This document shows positions 7,891 through 16,811 of a DNA stretch of 64,000 nucleotides, one piece after another. How positions within the stretch are numbered: position 1 is the stretch's first letter; every line of letters begins with the position of its first letter. Source of the DNA: Bradyrhizobium sp. 170 (GTDB lineage: Bacteria; Pseudomonadota; Alphaproteobacteria; Rhizobiales; Xanthobacteraceae); the NCBI RefSeq assembly GCF_023101085.1, contig NZ_CP064703.1, forward strand, positions 5,332,001-5,396,000, given 5' to 3'. Below the pieces are notes generated by a model. It searched no databases. It was not told the origin of the DNA and worked only from the letters and a program-made list of their open reading frames with translations. Both the position numbers and the translations under genes were made by a program.

Positions 7891-9615
7891 ATGACTTTCC
7901 ATGAAAGATATCTCGGCGGCTGCGCCGCGCTGGCGTTGGCTGCCCTGTTCACTGCCTCGCCGACGCACGCCCAGGACGCGGCGGCGCTGAATGCCGAGGC
8001 GACCCAGAAGGATTGGCCGACGTATCACGGCACCTACAAGTCCTACCATTACAGCGGCCTTGACCAGATCAATACGGGCAACGTGAAGAATCTCGAAATC
8101 GCCTGGATGCATTTTCCGGAGCGCGCCACACGCGGTCTGCAGTCAACGCCGCTGGCCATCGACGGCGTGCTTTACTATTCGGGCTCCTACAGCCGTGTCT
8201 ACGCGCTGGACGGCGCGACCGGCAGGACAATCTGGGCCTATGCGCCGGAGCTCGACGAGGAACTGGTCTCCAAGCAGACGCACTCGCCGTACAACCGCGG
8301 CATCGCTATCGGACAGGGCAATCTCTATGTCGGCACGGTCGATGGGCGCCTGATCGCGCTCGATCTGAAGACCGGCAAGCCGGTGTGGGACACGAAGCTG
8401 CTGGATTCCAAGAAATTGACAGTCGGCTTCACCGGCGCGCCGCTGGTGGTCAAGGACATGGTGATCATTGGCGCCCAGGGCGGCGAATGGACCGGTCGCG
8501 GACCGATTTTCGGCGTCGACGGCAAGACCGGACAGAAGAAATGGGAGTTCTTCACGGTCGCCGGTACCGAAGAGGCCATGAAGACCTGGGGTGGCGACTC
8601 CTGGCGGACCGGCGGCGGCGGCGGCTGGATGCCCGGAACCTATGACCCGGAAACCAATTCAGTGTGGTGGGGCACCGCAAACCCGGCGCCGCTCTACGAC
8701 TGGGCGGGCGCGGACTGGAAGAAAAGCGGACCGCGGCCGGGCGACAATCTTTACACGACATCGGTCATCGCGCTCGATCCCGATACCGGCAAGCTCAAAT
8801 TCTACCATCAGGAGCTGCCGCACGATGCCTGGGACTTCGACTCTTCCGTCGGCGAGTTTGTCATGATCGACCGTGGCGGCAAGAAGCTCGTGGTGCACGC
8901 CAACAAGGGCGGACACATCTTCGTCTATGATCGTTCCAACGCCAAGGTCGAGAACGTCTGGCCGCTGGTAAAGAACATCAACTTCGTCAAGAGCATTGAT
9001 CCGAAGACCGGCGAACTGATCGGTCGCCGCGACCTCGCGGAAGGCAAGGTGGACCCGCCATTGTGCCCGGCGATCATGGGCGGCATCAGCTGGAACTCTG
9101 GCGCCTACAGCCCCAAGAACGGGCTCTTCTACCGGATCGGGCAGGAGTGGTGCATGGAGCTGACCGTCGAGAAGACCACGCCGATCCTGGAGCCGATGGC
9201 CCAGCTCAACATCGGCGCCACGTTCAAGCCTGTGGCACCTCCGGACGGACCGGCCCGTGGTCATCTCAGCGCCCGCGACCCGGTCACCGGCGCCAAGAAG
9301 TGGGAGGTCAACTACAAGTACCCGCCGCTCGCCAGCGTTCTCGCCACTGCGGGCAATCTGGTATTCGTGCCTGATTCCGAAGGCGTTGTGCACGCTTACA
9401 ATGCGGACACCGGCGAAGAGCTCTGGTCGCGCAACAACGGCATGGGACATAACGCCGGCATCATCAGCTACATGGCCGGTGGCAAGCAGTACATCGCCGT
9501 ACCGGCGGGCTGGGGCACCCTGGTGGGCGACGAATTTGTCGCGCTCTTTGGCGAGCCCTTCAAGAGTATGCCGAAGAATACCGGTGCCCTGGTTGTCTTC
9601 GCGCTCAGGCAATGA
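7891..9615 (+). CDS. PQQ-dependent alcohol dehydrogenase, predicted lanthanide (XoxF/PedH-like) type
   Basis: A periplasmic quinoprotein dehydrogenase of 574 residues with a signal peptide ending THAQ and repeated W-motif propeller blades. It should oxidise methanol or other alcohols and pass electrons to a cytochrome c. The catalytic region reads HDAWDFDSS: Asp315 is the catalytic base, and Asp317 two residues later is the extra acidic residue that marks lanthanide-dependent XoxF/ExaF/PedH enzymes (calcium MxaF types have alanine there). Metal ligand candidates Glu199 (GGEWTGRG) and Asn264 (GTANPAP) are in place. The adjacent Cys-Cys pair of many quinoprotein ADHs is absent. I start at ATG 7891 because GGGAGG lies 6 nt upstream; the ATG at 7885 abuts that site. 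A cytochrome c and an XoxJ-like gene follow. Confidence 0.88.
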   Translation: MTFHERYLGGCAALALAALFTASPTHAQDAAALNAEATQKDWPTYHGTYKSYHYSGLDQINTGNVKNLEIAWMHFPERATRGLQSTPLAIDGVLYYSGSYSRVYALDGATGRTIWAYAPELDEELVSKQTHSPYNRGIAIGQGNLYVGTVDGRLIALDLKTGKPVWDTKLLDSKKLTVGFTGAPLVVKDMVIIGAQGGEWTGRGPIFGVDGKTGQKKWEFFTVAGTEEAMKTWGGDSWRTGGGGGWMPGTYDPETNSVWWGTANPAPLYDWAGADWKKSGPRPGDNLYTTSVIALDPDTGKLKFYHQELPHDAWDFDSSVGEFVMIDRGGKKLVVHANKGGHIFVYDRSNAKVENVWPLVKNINFVKSIDPKTGELIGRRDLAEGKVDPPLCPAIMGGISWNSGAYSPKNGLFYRIGQEWCMELTVEKTTPILEPMAQLNIGATFKPVAPPDGPARGHLSARDPVTGAKKWEVNYKYPPLASVLATAGNLVFVPDSEGVVHAYNADTGEELWSRNNGMGHNAGIISYMAGGKQYIAVPAGWGTLVGDEFVALFGEPFKSMPKNTGALVVFALRQ

Positions 9616-9624
9616 CGATGACGC

Positions 9625-9656
9625 GGGCGGCAGGGATCGATCTCTCCCTGCCGCCC
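9625..9656 (+). terminator. 12-bp perfect hairpin after the PQQ dehydrogenase
   Basis: GGGCGGCAGGGA and its exact reverse complement TCCCTGCCGCCC are separated by 8 nt, starting 10 bp after the stop codon. There is no U-tract, so it may act as a 3' stabiliser or partial terminator that lowers expression of the downstream cytochrome gene relative to the dehydrogenase. Confidence 0.6.
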
Positions 9657-9726
9657 TTGGCGGTCGATACATTGCCGCTCCTGCGGCAAATAGGTTGGCG
9701 CCCTCGCGGCGAATACGGATGCCGGA

Positions 9727-10086
9727 ATGCGAATACAGTTTGTAATTGTTGCTTCCCTGGCCATCATCTGGCCATGGCTGCCGACCGCCTCATTTGCCCA
9801 ACAGTCCACCCCAGCGGGCGCTGCAAATCCGCTGCCGCAAGCCGAAGCCTCGCCGGACGACATCGAAGGCGGGCAAATGTTCGCAACCACCTGCGGCTTT
9901 TGTCACCAGGATGGCGGCCGCCATGCGGGCAAAGGTCCGAAGCTGTCGAAGTCCGAGCGCAGCGACGAATATATCATCGAGCGTATCAAGAAGGGCAAGG
10001 TAGGCGCGATGCCTGCGTATGGCGGGGTGTTTAGTGACGGCCAGATCATCGCTATCCTGGCGTACATTCGAGGGCTCGATGACTAG
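9727..10086 (+). CDS. periplasmic cytochrome c (XoxG/cL-like electron acceptor)
   Basis: A 119-residue secreted protein with a signal peptide (to about ASFAQ) and one haem site, CGFCH (Cys56, Cys59, His60). Met95 in GAMPAYGG is the likely second axial ligand. Directly downstream of a PQQ dehydrogenase, it is the expected electron acceptor that passes electrons on to a terminal oxidase. It is shorter than classical cytochrome cL/XoxG. Its last codons overlap the start of the following gene by 8 bp, implying translational coupling. Confidence 0.85.
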   Translation: MRIQFVIVASLAIIWPWLPTASFAQQSTPAGAANPLPQAEASPDDIEGGQMFATTCGFCHQDGGRHAGKGPKLSKSERSDEYIIERIKKGKVGAMPAYGGVFSDGQIIAILAYIRGLDD

Positions 10087-10885
10087 GGCCTCTTCTGCGG
10101 CGTGGAAACCGCGATGTCGCCTCGCCCGATACGCGGCAAGCCTCTCGCTGGTGGTGCTCTGGAACGCGTCGGTGGATGCCCGCTCGCTGGAGGCCGTCAT
10201 CGAGCGCGGCGCGTTGACGCTCTGCGCCAGCCCCAACGCGCTGCCGTTTGCAAGCAAGTCCGGACCGGTCCCTGGATTTCAGATCGAACTCGGTGAGAAG
10301 ATTGCCGAGCAACTCGGTGTCAAGCTGACGCGGGAGTGGGTGGTCAGTGCGATCCAGTATCGCCGCGCCGATTGCGACCTCGTGCTCGACGTCATCGCCC
10401 GCAAGGATACGCCGCCCGCGGGCGGTGTGCGGGTTTCGCGTCCCTATCATCGCAGCGGCGTCGTGCTCGCGGTGCGGGGCGATTCGCACGCCTCGTCGCT
10501 GGCAAGTCTCGGTTCCGATCAGCGGGTCGGGGTACCAGTCGGTTCGCTGGTTTCCATGACGCTGGCCAAGGCCGGCGCCGCGACGTCTCCATTCGCGTTC
10601 GAGGACGATATTGTTGCTGCGTTGGCCAATCGCGAGATCGAGGCAGCCGCCGTCACACCGATGACGGTCGGCTGGTTCAACCTGCAGCATGCCGACAAGC
10701 CGCTGCGCCTGATTCCGGCGTTCGACAACGACGAGGATTTGAACTGGAATATTGCGGCCGGGCTGCTTCGCCCCGACGACAAGCTGCGAGCGCGTGTCGA
10801 TACGGCGATCGAGGCCCTGCTCGCTGATGGCACCATCGCGCGGATCTATGCCCGCTACGGCATCGAGCTGCGGCCGCCGCAGTGA
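10079..10885 (+). CDS. periplasmic solute-binding-fold protein, XoxJ/MxaJ-like
   Basis: A 268-residue secreted protein of the family 3 extracellular binding-protein fold. After an N-terminal hydrophobic segment the mature part begins SLEAVIERGALTLCASPNALPFASK, as in the quinoprotein-dehydrogenase-associated binding proteins (MxaJ/XoxJ). Known members assist maturation or activation of the partner PQQ dehydrogenase rather than transport. I take ATG 10079, which overlaps the cytochrome stop (10084-10086); an ATG further upstream would place the gene deep inside the cytochrome and spoil the signal peptide. Gene order dehydrogenase-cytochrome-J matches xoxFGJ. Confidence 0.82.
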   Translation: MTRASSAAWKPRCRLARYAASLSLVVLWNASVDARSLEAVIERGALTLCASPNALPFASKSGPVPGFQIELGEKIAEQLGVKLTREWVVSAIQYRRADCDLVLDVIARKDTPPAGGVRVSRPYHRSGVVLAVRGDSHASSLASLGSDQRVGVPVGSLVSMTLAKAGAATSPFAFEDDIVAALANREIEAAAVTPMTVGWFNLQHADKPLRLIPAFDNDEDLNWNIAAGLLRPDDKLRARVDTAIEALLADGTIARIYARYGIELRPPQ

Positions 10886-10998
10886 GATGCGGACGGATTG
10901 GCAAGTACGGACGTCAAACTTGTACCGCTCCGGGCTAATTTTGAAACTCGGTGAGACGGCTTTCAGAAATCGCCGGCCCGCGTGTCCTGTTCTTGACG

Positions 10999-11568
10999 CT
11001 ATTTCCTTTGCTGCCACTGAATGAACTTTTCAAGCAGAGCTTGGGGTTTTTCGGGCGCTTCCTTGGCCGTTCCAGCGGAGGCGCGTTCGGAAACAGCCGG
11101 GTCTTCGCTTTCTTGTATCCTTTGAAACTGCTTGAATCCCTGAAGCAGCGCCTTGGAGTCTTCGGACGTCGCTTGGGCCGGCGTAGCCGATGCAGGAGTC
11201 GAAATGGAAACGGCGAGTTCCGAGGGATCGCTTTTTGACCTTGGAAACACGTTAAACAAAACCAGCGCCAGGATCACAGTGACACCGACCGCTGCGGCAA
11301 TTGCGCCCGCAGTGGCGAGCAGTCCGCGGGGTGGACGGCGTTCGTAAATGAATTGTGACTCCAACGGACGGCTGGATTTGGCGAAGGCTTTCTCGCGCAT
11401 CTCATCAAAACGAGACAAAGGGGGAGCGGGAGGAAAATGGTCCGATTTCGTCTGCGGTGCCGCGTTAGATCGTGGGTCCGCTACGCTGCGTGCCGAGCGC
11501 GGTGCGTAGTACAGTGGATCTTCCGGACTATCGGGGTTGGGATGGTCGTTCGCGCGGATGAAACTCAT
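10999..11568 (-). CDS. hypothetical membrane-anchored protein
   Basis: A 189-residue protein of unknown function. The first 80 residues are polar and proline-rich. One transmembrane span lies at about residues 83-108 (LLATAGAIAAAVGVTVILALVL), and the tail is Ala/Ser/Glu-rich, ending in a helical stretch (PQALLEKFIQWQQRK). A short repeat-like pattern, LLQGFKQFQ and LLEKFIQWQ, is visible in the tail. ATG 11568 follows GAGGAG with an 8-nt spacer. It is transcribed towards the quinoprotein operon and shows no functional link to it. Confidence 0.7.
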   Translation of the reverse strand: MSFIRANDHPNPDSPEDPLYYAPRSARSVADPRSNAAPQTKSDHFPPAPPLSRFDEMREKAFAKSSRPLESQFIYERRPPRGLLATAGAIAAAVGVTVILALVLFNVFPRSKSDPSELAVSISTPASATPAQATSEDSKALLQGFKQFQRIQESEDPAVSERASAGTAKEAPEKPQALLEKFIQWQQRK

Positions 11569-12006
11569 TTGCGCTACTCCTCACAATGTCAGCCCATCGC
11601 ATTGGAATATTTTGCCACTCAAGGCTTCAGCCCGGGCTTCCGAGCACGGTCCCACAGTCGCATAAAATGCCGCAGGCATTCGCGCCCTGCGGCCAGCGGG
11701 GGCAAAACTTCGATCCGCCGACCCCCGGCTTCAAGAGACTGATCCAAACCCGGAGGCGTGTGGAGTCGGATGTTCTGTTCCGCCCAAAAAACAATCAAGC
11801 TGTTGCCGTCTTGCGACAATTTAGGCGGACATCGCGGGCCAGTTCGCTTCAAGACTCCGACGCTTCGCATCGGCCGAGGATCGGAATTGAGGGGTTCCCG
11901 CCCTAGACTGGTTGAACGTAGCGGACGCAGGCGATCATTGCGTCGTGCCGAGCGGCGTGTCAGACCTCGCCTGCCGCATCATCCAGATGCCTAAGGCCTT
12001 GTTCGC
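11569..12006. other. 438-bp intergenic region
   Basis: Between two divergently transcribed genes, so promoters for both are expected here. An 83-codon minus-strand frame (11619-11870) is open, but it lacks a ribosome site and I recognise nothing in it. No clear repeat or RNA gene is seen. Confidence 0.45.
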
Positions 12007-13608
12007 ATGACCGCGCTCTGGTGGCAGACGGGTGTGATCTACCAGATCTACCCACGCTCCTTTCAAGATACGAACGCCGACGGCATCGGCGACCTCAAGG
12101 GGATCGAGCGGCGGCTCGACTATCTATCCAGCCTTGGCGTCGACGCTATCTGGATCTCACCCATCTACCCCTCGCCGATGGCTGATTTCGGCTATGACGT
12201 CGCCGACTATTGCGATGTCGATTCCCGCTTCGGCGTGCTCGCAGATTTTGACAGTCTGCTTGCACAAGCCCATGCGCGCGGGTTCAAGATCCTGCTTGAC
12301 TTCGTGCCCAACCACACATCCGACTGGCATCCCTGGTTCGTCGAGAGCCGCGCCTCGCGCGACAATCCGAAACGGGACTGGTACATCTGGCGCGATCCCG
12401 CGCCGGATGGCGGGCCGCCCAACAACTGGATCAGCGATTTCGGCGGCTCGGCATGGGAGTGGGACAAGGCCACCAGCCAATATTATTACCACGCCTTCCT
12501 GAAGGAGCAGGCGGACCTCAACTGGCGTAATCCGGCCGTGCAGGCGGCGATGTACGACGTGATGCGCTTCTGGTTCGACCGGGGCGTGGACGGCCTCCGC
12601 ATCGACGTGCTGTGGCACTTGGCCAAGGCGGCAGACTTCCGGGACAATCCGCCCAACCCTGCCTATCAGCCGGCGATGGGCGATATGCACCGCGTGCTCC
12701 AGCTCCATTCGACCGACCAGCCCGAGGTGCACGGGATCGCCGCCGACATGCGCGCCATTGCCGATAGTTATGGCGCCAGTGGACGGGGCGAACGCGTGCT
12801 GATCGGCGAGATCTACCTGCCGGTCGATCGGCTGCTGCACTATTACGGGCGGGAACGGGCAGAGGTGCACCTGCCCTTCAACTTCCAGCTCATCGATGCA
12901 CCGTGGGACGCGCGCTCCCTCGCGACGCTGATCGCCAACTATGAGGCGGCGCTTCCGCCAGGCGCTTGGCCGAATTGGGTGCTCGGCAACCATGACCGGC
13001 CGCGCGTCGCAGCCAAGCGTGGGCAGGCTCAGGCCCGCGTCGCAGCGGTGCTGCTGCTGACGCTCCGCGGCACGCCCACCCTCTATTACGGAGACGAGTT
13101 GGGCCTGAGCGATGTCGCGATCCCGTCTGCCCAGGTTCAGGATCCGCGCGGGCTGCGCGAGCCCGGGCTCGCCTTGGGCCGCGATCCGGTCCGCACGCCG
13201 ATGCCGTGGGACGGGAGCGAGAATGCCGGCTTCACCATGGCGAAGCCGTGGCTGCCGCTCAATGCCGACTGGCCTGCCCGCAACGTTGCGCGGATGGCGC
13301 AGGAGCCTCATTCAATCCTGGCGCTTTATCGCCGATTGCTGGCCGCCAGGCGCGACCATCCGGCGTTGACGATCGGCGACTTTGCGCTGCTGGACGCGGA
13401 GGGCGATGTGCTCGCCTATGAGCGTCGGCACGGCGCCGAGCGATTGATCGTGGTACTCAATCTCGGGGGACATTCGCAGCGCCTGGAGTTGCCGGACTGG
13501 GCGAGCGATTGCCGGGTGCTCTTGTCCACAGCCGCCGACGCAGCGCTGGCCAGAGACGGCGCCGTGCTGCTACGGGCGAACGAGGGCCTGATCCTGATGG
13601 CCGATTAA
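12007..13608 (+). CDS. GH13 alpha-glucosidase / oligo-1,6-glucosidase-like
   Basis: A 533-residue cytoplasmic glycoside hydrolase of family 13. The (beta/alpha)8 signatures are intact: DFVPNHTS, GLRIDVLW with nucleophile Asp200, LIGEIY with acid/base Glu268, and LGNHDRPR with Asp330. It should hydrolyse or transfer terminal alpha-glucosyl units from sucrose, trehalose or malto-oligosaccharides; the subfamily cannot be fixed by eye. A glycosyltransferase follows 24 bp downstream, suggesting one transcript that both trims and builds glucosides. No transport or regulator gene is adjacent. Confidence 0.88.
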   Translation: MTALWWQTGVIYQIYPRSFQDTNADGIGDLKGIERRLDYLSSLGVDAIWISPIYPSPMADFGYDVADYCDVDSRFGVLADFDSLLAQAHARGFKILLDFVPNHTSDWHPWFVESRASRDNPKRDWYIWRDPAPDGGPPNNWISDFGGSAWEWDKATSQYYYHAFLKEQADLNWRNPAVQAAMYDVMRFWFDRGVDGLRIDVLWHLAKAADFRDNPPNPAYQPAMGDMHRVLQLHSTDQPEVHGIAADMRAIADSYGASGRGERVLIGEIYLPVDRLLHYYGRERAEVHLPFNFQLIDAPWDARSLATLIANYEAALPPGAWPNWVLGNHDRPRVAAKRGQAQARVAAVLLLTLRGTPTLYYGDELGLSDVAIPSAQVQDPRGLREPGLALGRDPVRTPMPWDGSENAGFTMAKPWLPLNADWPARNVARMAQEPHSILALYRRLLAARRDHPALTIGDFALLDAEGDVLAYERRHGAERLIVVLNLGGHSQRLELPDWASDCRVLLSTAADAALARDGAVLLRANEGLILMAD

Positions 13609-13632
13609 CGAAAAGCAACGAGGGACAATCGC

Positions 13633-14640
13633 GTGCGTATTGCCATGCTGGCTCCGATCTCCTGGCGCACGCCGCCGCGCCATTATGGTCCATGGGAATT
13701 GGTGACGAGCCTGCTGACCGAGGCGCTGGTGGCGCGCGGCATCGACGTCACCTTGTTCGCCACGAAGGATAGCCGGACGGCCGGCAAACTGGCCGGTGTC
13801 TGCCCGGCGCCCTATTCCGAGGACCCCACGATCGACGCCAAGGTATGGGAGATGCTCCACGTTGCCCATGTATTCGAGCGCGCAAGTGAGTTCGACCTCA
13901 TTCACAACCAGGCCGATTTCGTGCCGCTCGCATTCTCCCGGTTGGTGGAGACACCGGTGGTGACGACGATCCACGGCTTCTCCTCGGAACGCATCCTGCC
14001 CGCCTTCAAGGCCTACGAGGATCGCGTCCATTATGTCGCGATCAGCGATGCCGATCGCCATCCGGACCTGCGCTATGCAGCAACAATCCACCACGGTATT
14101 CGGCTGGAGGATTTTCCCTTCGACCCGCACGGCAGCGAAGACCTGCTGTTCTTCGGCCGCATCCACCCGGACAAGGGAGCAGCCGAGGCGATTGCGGCGG
14201 CAGGTCGAGCGGATCGGCGGCTGATCATGGCCGGTATCGTCCAGGATCAGGAGTATCATAACGAGCAGGTCGTGCCCGCGCTGGACGAGCGTTCCGTGGT
14301 CTATCGCGGCCCGGTGGGCGGAGCGGCCCGCACCAACGCCCTTGGCTCCGCGCGCGCGCTGCTCCATCTCATCAATTTCGACGAGCCGTTCGGACTATCG
14401 GTCGTGGAGGCGCTCGCCTGCGGCACACCGGTGATCGCCTGCAACCGCGGATCGATGCCCGAGTTGATCGACGATGGCGTGACCGGCTTCCTGGTCAATA
14501 ATGTCGATGAAGCCGTAAATGCGATCAGCCGTATCGGCGAAATTGATCGCGCCGCATGCCGGGCAGCAGTGTCCGAGCGTTTTACGGTAGACCGGATGGC
14601 CGATCGATATCTGGACTTGTACCGATCGCTCCTTGGCTGA
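13633..14640 (+). CDS. GT4 family glycosyltransferase
   Basis: A 335-residue GT-B fold glycosyltransferase. The N-terminal acceptor domain begins MRIAMLAPISWRTPPRHYGPWE, a glycine-aromatic loop typical of GT4. The C-terminal donor domain has FDEPFGLSVVEALACGTPVIA, which includes the EX7E-like nucleotide-sugar motif. The start is GTG 13633 after a GAGGGA sequence. It probably adds a sugar from an NDP or ADP donor to a small acceptor. Co-occurrence with the GH13 gene hints at compatible-solute or storage glucoside metabolism. The product is unknown. Confidence 0.82.
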   Translation: MRIAMLAPISWRTPPRHYGPWELVTSLLTEALVARGIDVTLFATKDSRTAGKLAGVCPAPYSEDPTIDAKVWEMLHVAHVFERASEFDLIHNQADFVPLAFSRLVETPVVTTIHGFSSERILPAFKAYEDRVHYVAISDADRHPDLRYAATIHHGIRLEDFPFDPHGSEDLLFFGRIHPDKGAAEAIAAAGRADRRLIMAGIVQDQEYHNEQVVPALDERSVVYRGPVGGAARTNALGSARALLHLINFDEPFGLSVVEALACGTPVIACNRGSMPELIDDGVTGFLVNNVDEAVNAISRIGEIDRAACRAAVSERFTVDRMADRYLDLYRSLLG

Positions 14641-14792
14641 GGACCTGCTCGGCTTTCATTGGCCTATTAGCTTCCGATGCGGTGCATGAGTCTGCTTGTG
14701 GACCCAAAGCGAACATTCGGCCGCGGTGTGATCTATGAATTGCCCCCAACCCGGCCCCCCAACTCGGCAAAGCGGCGAGCCACAAACTGGTA

Positions 14793-15758
14793 TCAGAGCC
14801 ATCGCGCGCGTTTGAAACGCAAGTAAAGCACTGTGCAAAGCAGAGCGATAATACCAACGACGACAAAGTAGCCGTATTGAGTCTTCAACTCGGGCATGTT
14901 TTCAAAATTCATGCCGTATATCCCGGCGATCGCGGTGGGTACGGCCAGTATCGCAGCCCAGGCGGCCAACTGCCGCGTGATCACGCCCTGACGCTGCTGC
15001 TCCAGCAGATTGCTCACCTCAAAAACCGAAGTCAGGACGTCTCGCAAGGCGTTCACCATCGCATCGACGCGTCGCACGTGGTCCAGCACGTCCTGGAAAT
15101 AGGGACGAGCGTTGGCGTCGAGACATGGTGTATCGAGGTGTACGAGCCGGCCGCAGACCTCCGTCATGGGGCCGATGATCCGCTTAAAGCGGATCAGTTC
15201 CTGGCGCAGGTCGAAGATTCGCTTGACCTCTGCGCGGCTGAGGAAGCTGTCGAGAGCGCTTTGCTCCATGACCAGAACGCGTTCCTCGATCGTTTCGACA
15301 ACCGGGAAGTAGCCATCGACGATAAAGTCGAGGATGGCGTGGAGAACATAGTCCGGGCCTTGGCCCAGCAGGCTAGGCGCCGCTTCGAGTTGCGCGCGGA
15401 GTTCGCTATGCGCCCGTGCCGAGCCATGCCGGACTGAAATGATAAAATTCTTCCCGACAAAAATTGCGGTTTCGCCGTAGGCTATGCGATCGTGCTCAAG
15501 ATGAGCGGTGCGCGTCATTACAAATAGCTGGTCGCCATAGACATCAACCTTCGGTATTTGGTTCGCTTTGAATGCGTCCTCAATCGCAAGAGGATGAAGC
15601 CCGTAATTCTTCTCAAGCTGCTCAAGCTCTCGTTTCGAAGGTTCGAACAATCCGATCCAGACAAACTCGGATTTGCCCCTGCAATCGATGGGCTCATCCA
15701 ATGAAACGACCTTTGCTTTCCTGCCATTGCGATACAGGTGGGCTGCCACGACGCTCAC
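14793..15758 (-). CDS. corA: CorA family magnesium/cobalt transporter
   Basis: A 321-residue CorA-type channel: a large acidic N-terminal cytoplasmic domain, a long helix (around VETIEERVLVMEQSALDSF), and two C-terminal transmembrane spans with the pore signature YGMNFENMPE. It imports Mg2+ (or Co2+/Ni2+) across the inner membrane. I start at GTG 15758 because GGAGG (15768-15772) sits 9 nt upstream. Upstream in-frame ATG codons exist but lack ribosome sites and would make it longer than family members. It heads a block of ion-transport genes on the same strand. Confidence 0.88.
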   Translation of the reverse strand: MSVVAAHLYRNGRKAKVVSLDEPIDCRGKSEFVWIGLFEPSKRELEQLEKNYGLHPLAIEDAFKANQIPKVDVYGDQLFVMTRTAHLEHDRIAYGETAIFVGKNFIISVRHGSARAHSELRAQLEAAPSLLGQGPDYVLHAILDFIVDGYFPVVETIEERVLVMEQSALDSFLSRAEVKRIFDLRQELIRFKRIIGPMTEVCGRLVHLDTPCLDANARPYFQDVLDHVRRVDAMVNALRDVLTSVFEVSNLLEQQRQGVITRQLAAWAAILAVPTAIAGIYGMNFENMPELKTQYGYFVVVGIIALLCTVLYLRFKRARWL

Positions 15759-15884
15759 AACAAGCTTCCTCCGAACTATTGAGCGGGGCACCATCTTAGC
15801 ACTATAAGATTGCCGGGCTTTTGTTGCAGTCTTGCAGCGCCTGTACCGCATCCTCGGATTCAATTTGCGGGCCGAGCAGCGCGT

Positions 15885-16721
15885 CTAGCCCCGTGCGTGT
15901 TGACGGTCAAGCACCAGGGCCAAGACACGCACGACGATGTTGACCAGCGTATCCGGGGCCGCAGGACGTTCGTCCGGATCGAATGCGAGTCCGATGACGG
16001 CATTCGGTCCTTCGGCCGTCTGCACGGGCCAAAAGTCAAAGCGCGAGGCCAGGTTCGGGTAAACGTCGCCGCGCATGACTGTTCCAGTCGCCAGGGACGA
16101 TCGCGCTGCCTCCAGTTCGGCCTCCTGGGGTTCTGCGTCGCCGACTTGCTCGAAGGAAACCACCCTGCCCTCCGTAACAAGCATCACGACGACAGGAACC
16201 CGGAAGAGTGCTGCCAGAGCTTGGGAAGTGATTGAGACGATCGCGTTGGTATTATCGGCCGCAACGACGTCACGGCTGTAGCCTTGCAGCACAGTCGCTT
16301 GCCTTCTTAACCGTGCCGCCTCGATCGCCCTCTGGCGGGAGGTGAAGGCAACACCGCTCACGATGAGACCGACGACAAGCAGCAGTCCAATTGCCCAGAT
16401 GTTCGACGGGTCGTCGACGGCCAGTGAGTAGCGAGGCTCGGTAAGGAAAAAATTGAAGGCCAGAGCGCCCAGTATCGCCGAACAGAGTGACGGACCCAGG
16501 CCGAGGCTGACGCCCGCGATGATCACTGGAACGACAAATACCAGAGACAGGTTGGGTATGGTCACCTTGGTCTCGACACCGACAGCCATCACCGTCGCAG
16601 CGGCGGTCATTGCCATTGAAGCAAGGTAGCGCACCGACTCCGATGCTACCGGGCCAAAGAGGGCATCGGCATCGGGCGCCGGTGCGATGTCCTGCTGCAG
16701 CTTCGAGTCTACATCGGCCAC
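15885..16721 (-). CDS. KdpD-like DUF4118/GAF sensor fragment without kinase
   Basis: A 278-residue protein matching only the middle of KdpD: four closely spaced transmembrane spans (about residues 28-130, DUF4118) followed by a GAF-like domain (about residues 140-275). The KdpD N-terminal USP region and the C-terminal histidine kinase are both missing. It starts at GTG 16721, which has AGGAG 8 nt upstream and ends normally, so it looks like an intact gene rather than a broken one. It lies near two Kup potassium transporters. A regulatory or K+-sensing role is plausible, but it has no output domain. Confidence 0.75.
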   Translation of the reverse strand: MADVDSKLQQDIAPAPDADALFGPVASESVRYLASMAMTAAATVMAVGVETKVTIPNLSLVFVVPVIIAGVSLGLGPSLCSAILGALAFNFFLTEPRYSLAVDDPSNIWAIGLLLVVGLIVSGVAFTSRQRAIEAARLRRQATVLQGYSRDVVAADNTNAIVSITSQALAALFRVPVVVMLVTEGRVVSFEQVGDAEPQEAELEAARSSLATGTVMRGDVYPNLASRFDFWPVQTAEGPNAVIGLAFDPDERPAAPDTLVNIVVRVLALVLDRQHARG

Positions 16722-16811
16722 CGCTTGAACTCCTGTCTAGCACTTGGGCGACAACACGTTGACCGAAGAGTACCAGCACGCGAGGTCGCGGCTCCGATAT
16801 GAGCCAGCCGG

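Noticed and set aside
11619..11870. 83-codon minus-strand frame between the membrane-anchored protein and GH13 genes
   Set aside because: It reads somewhat protein-like but lacks a ribosome site and a family; not enough to call.
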